Assembly: GCF_003073045.1 (NCBI RefSeq)
Contig: NC_037593.1
Location: 1,231,525 to 1,295,524, forward strand
DNA: 64,000 bases
Direction: 5' to 3'
Source of the DNA: Pomacea canaliculata
Lineage: Eukaryota; Mollusca; Gastropoda; Architaenioglossa; Ampullariidae
Position 1 is the stretch's first letter, and the number at the start of each line of letters is the position of its first letter. Below, piece by piece: positions 58,866 to 64,000 of the stretch. The notes beneath the pieces are model-generated. The model searched no databases. It worked only from the letters and a program-made list of their open reading frames with translations, and was not told the DNA's origin. Both the position numbers and the translations under genes were made by a program.

Positions 58866-59048
58866 TTTTACAACTTGCAGTCTGCAGGGTTCTTTCCATC
58901 ATTTCAAGAAATTATATAACTGCAGCTTTTTTCTGGCACAAGCCTCCAGCAACAAATCTATAGTAAGCTAACTTTTGTTCAACGGAGTATATGGTGTTTA
59001 TAGACACAAACACTGGGGATGCACAGATTTGCAGGGAGATAACCTCCT

Positions 59049-60368
59049 TCATTCCACCGCCATAAAGACTCCAGAGCCTGAATATTGCAACTTCCTGTAG
59101 GAGTACTGGTGGAGGAAGTGGCCGCAGGCTGTACGGCTGAGGTGAGGGATCTTGCTTACATCAAGTGAGTGCAATCTCTGCAGAGCCATCAGGGAAAGAA
59201 AGCACTTGTCAGTTAAGCCAAGACAGCGGCACAAACACACATCCTTGAGCGAAAGCACAAGGGGTCGTCCCTTGCAGGCCAGAGCCTCTAGCCCCATGTC
59301 TGTAATGCGCATGCAACAGGTTAAGTTCAGCACTTCAAGTAGCCCCAGGTGATCCGAGATCAGCCCAAGAGAGGCATCGCTGATTTCTGTTCCCCCTAAG
59401 TCTAGGTGGCGCAGCTGATGAAGTCGACTGAGATTGGGCGATATTCCTGGTTTGACACCTACAGGGGGCTCCACTAGTTCCTGAAAGCAAGGCTGCAGAA
59501 GACCAGTGGTCCAGCTGAGAACCAGTTTGCGTAGCAGGGGTGTGGAGGGAGAACAAAGGGCGCTGACTGCAGCCCACGGCTGGCCAGACAAGTTGAGCTC
59601 CTTCAGTTGTGGCAGACGAGCCACGAGCCAGGCCAGCTGTTTGCGGGAGATGGAAGCATTGCTGAGGTTTAGCTTGCTGGACTGTCGTAGCACAATGCCA
59701 CAAAGATGCTGTTGCTTGATTTGTGTTCTTGACAAGTCTATGGACCGCCACAGTGTGGGATGAATGCACCACCGATTCCAAGCTTTGCACACCTGCAGAC
59801 AGTGAGACAAATCAGATGGTGCCAGGTGCGTAAACACCTTCATCCAGTGCTGTCGTTCCAGGCGATGTGCTTTACCTGTTGCCAACAGCACATGTTCTGG
59901 TGGTGAAGACAATGCAGCAGGTCGTACTACAAATATTTCTTTCACTCCCCTGAGATCTTTGCCTGTTGCGGACTCCGTGTTGCAATCCTGGCCCCGAGAC
60001 TTGCTCCCTGATCCTGTAAAACTACCAGCAAACTGACCCATTTTGTCTGGTGTACCTGCCCGACTGCTGCCATTGCTCCCACGAGCTTGTGAAGACATAC
60101 CACCACTACCACCTCCCCCGCTGCTTCCTGCTCCTCCAGCAGCCCCACCAGTACCAGCACCAGCATGCCGTGAGCTGCCTGCTTTGGAATCTTCGGTCAG
60201 TCGTGCTTCATCCCAACGTGAATGCCCAGGAGATGGGCTGATTGTGCTGCCAGATTCCCATTCCTCATTGCCTTTTTGTCGTGACCGAAGCTTTTTCAAG
60301 GATGGAGAGTGGTCTCTGGATGCCCTGCCACTAGTGGTGTCCCCTGCATCCTGACTGCGGTCCACACC
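59049..60368 (-). CDS. KDM2/FBXL19-type F-box LRR protein, terminal exon
   Basis: This is the last coding exon, about 439 residues, entered in phase 0 from an acceptor CAG at 60369-60371. KDM2A, KDM2B and FBXL19 carry CXXC-PHD-F-box-LRR modules (with JmjC in KDM2) and recruit SCF or Polycomb complexes to CpG DNA. Residues 1-130 are low-complexity Ser/Gly/Arg. The F-box is at about 171-211 (RQHWMKVFTHLAPSDLSHCL, then CKAWNRWC and LWRSIDLSRT). The leucine-rich repeats follow, with ISRKQLAWLVARLPQLKELN, PWAAVSALCS, PLLRKLVLSW and a TACGHFLHQYS end that fits KDM2's KACEHFI. JmjC, CXXC and PHD exons are not seen to 64000 and probably lie outside. Which paralogue it is cannot be decided from this exon. 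Confidence 0.88.
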   Translation of the reverse strand, partial: GVDRSQDAGDTTSGRASRDHSPSLKKLRSRQKGNEEWESGSTISPSPGHSRWDEARLTEDSKAGSSRHAGAGTGGAAGGAGSSGGGGSGGMSSQARGSNGSSRAGTPDKMGQFAGSFTGSGSKSRGQDCNTESATGKDLRGVKEIFVVRPAALSSPPEHVLLATGKAHRLERQHWMKVFTHLAPSDLSHCLQVCKAWNRWCIHPTLWRSIDLSRTQIKQQHLCGIVLRQSSKLNLSNASISRKQLAWLVARLPQLKELNLSGQPWAAVSALCSPSTPLLRKLVLSWTTGLLQPCFQELVEPPVGVKPGISPNLSRLHQLRHLDLGGTEISDASLGLISDHLGLLEVLNLTCCMRITDMGLEALACKGRPLVLSLKDVCLCRCLGLTDKCFLSLMALQRLHSLDVSKIPHLSRTACGHFLHQYSYRKLQYSGSGVFMAVE

Positions 60369-60371
60369 CTG

Positions 60372-63300
60372 AAAAACAAATCATAATGAACATAAAAAAA
60401 TCATATATTTTATATTCACAGGTCTACGGAAGTTTGTATCCCAGCAAGCACAAGTGTTAAGCATGCTTCTACGAAACTTATTAGGAGTATGCATTGCAAG
60501 GGGTATGCACTAAATGATGTAACTGAAGAGTCCAGGCAACCAGGCATATGATCAGAGAGGTGAGGACAGGACTCTTACATCTGTCTTAATTCTCATGCAT
60601 ATGACCATTTCTTATCACTCATTGCTGATATTTCTGTCACTGCGAAATTACCAAACAATTTGTATCAATTAAACACCATTTTTTCATTGGAAAAAAGAAC
60701 TAATGTAATTGTCTGATGTCAAAGCAAGCCACCAATATTTGCAAGTTTGAGCTTTGAAGACTTCAGCAACGATCAATAATATCTCATAAGTTCAGACAGC
60801 AGTATGGATGTTTTCACAATACTCTAATAGTAACTTTATACAATTCACATCTGTAGTTCATACAATTCACACCTGTAGTTCAAGCAGCTGGAAAGAGTGG
60901 GAGCGGAAATTCAGCGAAAATCAGCAGGTGACCAAAGAAATGTGAATGTCAGCCAAATTCAATGACTGAATAAAAAACAGCATCAGTGACAATCTGCGTC
61001 ATCTTCTGCAAGTCTGGGTGCTGCATATCAAGTGTTGTTAAAGAACTGTAAATATCTGCAGTATCTTTAAGATTCCTTTCAGCATCCACTGGTATAATAC
61101 GGATACAGTAGATGTCTTTGCTATTTCATAACTATGACTTCCACTCAGTTACTAAAGCTTTGTCAACTACAGCTGTGAATAATGTGTCAACCATCTGTGA
61201 ATTACAGTTGTGAATACAATGTGCTAACCCTTTATGAACTACATCTGGAGATAAAGGAATGTTGGTGTCTAGTGATGGCACACACTGCTCTTCTTCTCAA
61301 GCCCTGTGATGATCTACTCAGATTGTTCAAGCTCTATTTACAAAAAAAAGAAGAAAAAAAAAGCAAAAAAAAACAAAACAAAACAAAACAAAACAACAAC
61401 AACAAAAAAAAGCCACACACACACAAATGGCTGTGGCTGTATTTGCAATAAACACAGCAGTAATTATGAATCTGTTGATGATAGACACACAACGGCTATG
61501 TATATACACAATGGCAGCAATGATGTTCACACACTACTGTGACTTTCGTAATGCCAGGGACAGCAACATCACAGAGTGTGAGGGTTTCTACAGCAGAGAG
61601 TAAGTCAAAGATTCCTTGATTTCAAATAAAACTTCAGGGACAGGACAACACAACAAAGTGATCGCTTTCAAGATTATGATGATGATGAGGCTATAGCTAC
61701 AACACTGGCTCACACTGTACTTTATTTTATACCATAGAAGGTATTTCTATTACAAAAACAAAGCAGTTATTGAAATATTTGCAGATGAAGTTGCTGTACC
61801 AAGCTATAACATTCACTGTGCTCATGTTAGTAATCACCTTCCTGTTATGCCCTCATCATTATCAGCATGCCACTACCACAATTGCCACAGAGTTTGCCAC
61901 AGTTACTCTACTACCATCTTGTTCTATCACTGACACAGGGTATCAGTCTGTCCCCACAATCACCATGAGCAGATCACCACTATGTCATCTACACAGTCAT
62001 AACCATCATAAATTCATATAAAATTTTGTCTCCACAATGATCATCGGCAGATCATTACTATTCTGTCCCCACATTACTATTTAGCACATTAGTGCCATAT
62101 TTAGTAGCTCTATCCCCACAGTGGTCATCAACAGATCACTACCATTTACCTCCCAGTCATCACACTATCAGGCGGCAACTGAAGTCGGTCAACTATCTGT
62201 TGCTGCAGGTCAGGATGGGGAAGAAAAGGCAATGTCAGCAAACATTTGTACAACCACTATTTCCAGTTTGCTGTGAAGCATCAGGCAATTGTTGTCCTGG
62301 TAGAGTTCTAATGGCTTTCTTATATTACGCTAATGTCTGCTATTGTGCCATACCACTCGTTCATGTCAACCAACTGTTGTAGAGTTCTCTCAGATGGTCT
62401 TAATGTTTGCTGCTGACCAACAGCCTACTTGCAGTTATTTTGAATAGTTTTTGCTGAAGAACTATTTACAGTTCAAGTGCTGGGAAAAACTGCTTCTTTG
62501 AACAGCAGAGTAAATGTCTACAGAATTAAACATTCTTAGATGGTCATCTTAATGTTCAAACATGAGATTTTCTAGCATCATATTTTTAAGACAGGCTCTG
62601 CAGGAAACTACAAATGTTGAGCATGGTATGGCTTCTAAGGATGTGTAACTTATGCTAACGAAAGCCTCTTTTAATGAGGTTCTAAACTTACACATTTATC
62701 AGATGTGCAGCTTGTGCCAGCTGAAGCCTGTATATTAATGAGCTTCTAAACCTACACTTATCAGAAGTATTCTTAGTGATGAAAAAGTGATACTACTTTA
62801 TAAAATGCTAGAATTTAAGAAAGAGAAAGCCTGCATTTAGATGGTGATCAAATCAATATGCAATATATTTCACAAGAAATCATTTCACATAACCATGATG
62901 TGTGCTGTTGGGTTGAAACACTCATAGCTTTGAACATATTTCGATTTGAGTTTCCTCCCTTAACTAGTAAACAGGGTGACAATTAGTGAAATGCAAAGAT
63001 TTTCAAACCTCCTTCTCCCCCCAAAAAAATGTGACACAGGTCACTCGGTATGAAGAAAGCATGAGAAATCATAGAAACAATTATAGCCACAAACAAAGCA
63101 CGGAGTTCTAAAGCAGAAGACAGTGATTCAGATCTATCTGAACTATTTGACTTTCATGACAACTGTCAAAAATGACAAAGAAATCGTGGGCGAGCACAGC
63201 TGATAAAATGATGATGGTGACAGTGACACAGAAAGCTACAAAATCCTGATTGTTACCAGTGACAAGGACATTTCACACCCTGCAGAACCTGATTTCAAAA

Positions 63301-64000
63301 GTGAGTGGTGCAAAAATCTTTATCCCTTTCCAACACCAATAAATTTCATGACCTCATTAAGTTTACAAAGACTGCTCAATTTACCACCACAAGAGGAATA
63401 TTAGCATTTTACTGACTTTTCACAGATCAAGAAACTGTAAAAGTTATATAAAGAGTCAAACAATTTTTTATGCACAGCAAACTATAGATCAGGTAACGAG
63501 ATTTACAACTTCAAAGACAGGCCAAGACCCAAACAGAACAGAAGAAAGCATGCTATCATACAAGAAGCGAAAAGCTTTTGGAATAACTCTGCATCCAAAA
63601 ATAAAACTGAGATAGCCATAGGAGATGCCTAATATATTTTTTAACAGGGAGAATGCCTTGTCAGGAGGGAATGAGGTAAAACAGTTCATTTCTGAAAAGT
63701 TGTAACTTAAATTATAGTTTTTATTATTCTCCTAACCTCTTTAGTTATATTTTATGAGTTTTTGTTGAAATCTTGAACTTGGTGCATAGCTGAGTATCCA
63801 AGTGAGCGTATGCCATGACACTGCTAATAACATATCCTGAAGAAAGAAGGCCTAGTAACCAAATAGTACAGACTGTCTTTCATTTTGACTCAAGGCCCAC
63901 ACAAAACACAGACACAAGATGGGAAATAATCCTGCATCAATGCAAAGTCTCTTCAAGAAGACAGAAAATCAAATCTCTCAAATATGGCGAAAGTGAATAA
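60372..64000. other. Probable intron of the KDM2-type gene
   Basis: No upstream exon was recognised here. An A-rich tract with AAAAC and AAC repeats and a CA run lies at 61340-61420. Around 63100-63700 the plus strand has short acidic and basic open pieces that faintly recall a decayed transposase, but no motif is firm. A 5' exon of the KDM2-type gene could be hidden here if short. Confidence 0.35.

Noticed and set aside
63040-63720. Possible decayed piggyBac-like transposase pieces
   Set aside because: Only short acidic fragments and no catalytic motif or TTAA-flanked ends; too weak to call.

Overview
This is eukaryotic nuclear DNA with split genes: GT/AG introns, AT-rich introns and intergenic DNA, and many transposon relics. 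The conserved genes are animal genes. The repeat content (endonuclease-bearing LINEs of a type common in snail genomes, a tRNA-derived SINE with a G-run tail, and dispersed repeats beginning with TAA triplets) suggests a mollusc, most likely a gastropod. The species call is inference. There is no CRISPR array, operon, plasmid or phage feature.

Layout, left to right. (1) 656-1681 (-): a three-exon gene for a basic protein I do not recognise, head to head with (2) TMEM97/sigma-2 receptor, 1845-4167 (+). (3) 5940-11050: repeat-rich intergenic DNA with a SINE, an RTE-like LINE fragment, a pogo-like MITE and an endonuclease-RT LINE copy. (4) EIF4H, 11800-18191 (+), seven exons, with a hAT MITE in its last intron. 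(5) MCCC1, 20466-28903 (-), sixteen exons found, with the leader exon missing. (6) FBXW8, 31109-38355 (+), eleven exons, divergent from MCCC1. (7) RETSAT, 40952-55404 (-), twelve exons, with introns full of transposons: a foldback element, a Zaphod-like MITE, four LINE fragments and a SINE nested in a LINE. (8) 59049-60368 (-): the last exon of a KDM2/FBXL19-type gene (F-box plus leucine-rich repeats), whose 5' part probably lies right of the window.

Exon borders were placed by eye from splice sites, reading phase and homology remembered from the human proteins. For TMEM97, EIF4H, FBXW8 and RETSAT all exon phases join into complete reading frames of 169, 320, 689 and 618 residues. The genes are unrelated housekeeping genes: sterol/sigma-2 membrane protein, translation initiation, leucine breakdown, ubiquitin ligase adaptor, retinol saturation and chromatin F-box protein. 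I see no functional cluster and no convincing new multi-gene system. The most unusual items are the unrecognised gene beside TMEM97, the 416-bp foldback element made of a tandem 14-bp motif, the triplicated splice donor in FBXW8, and a repeat family present in inverted orientation in two genes.
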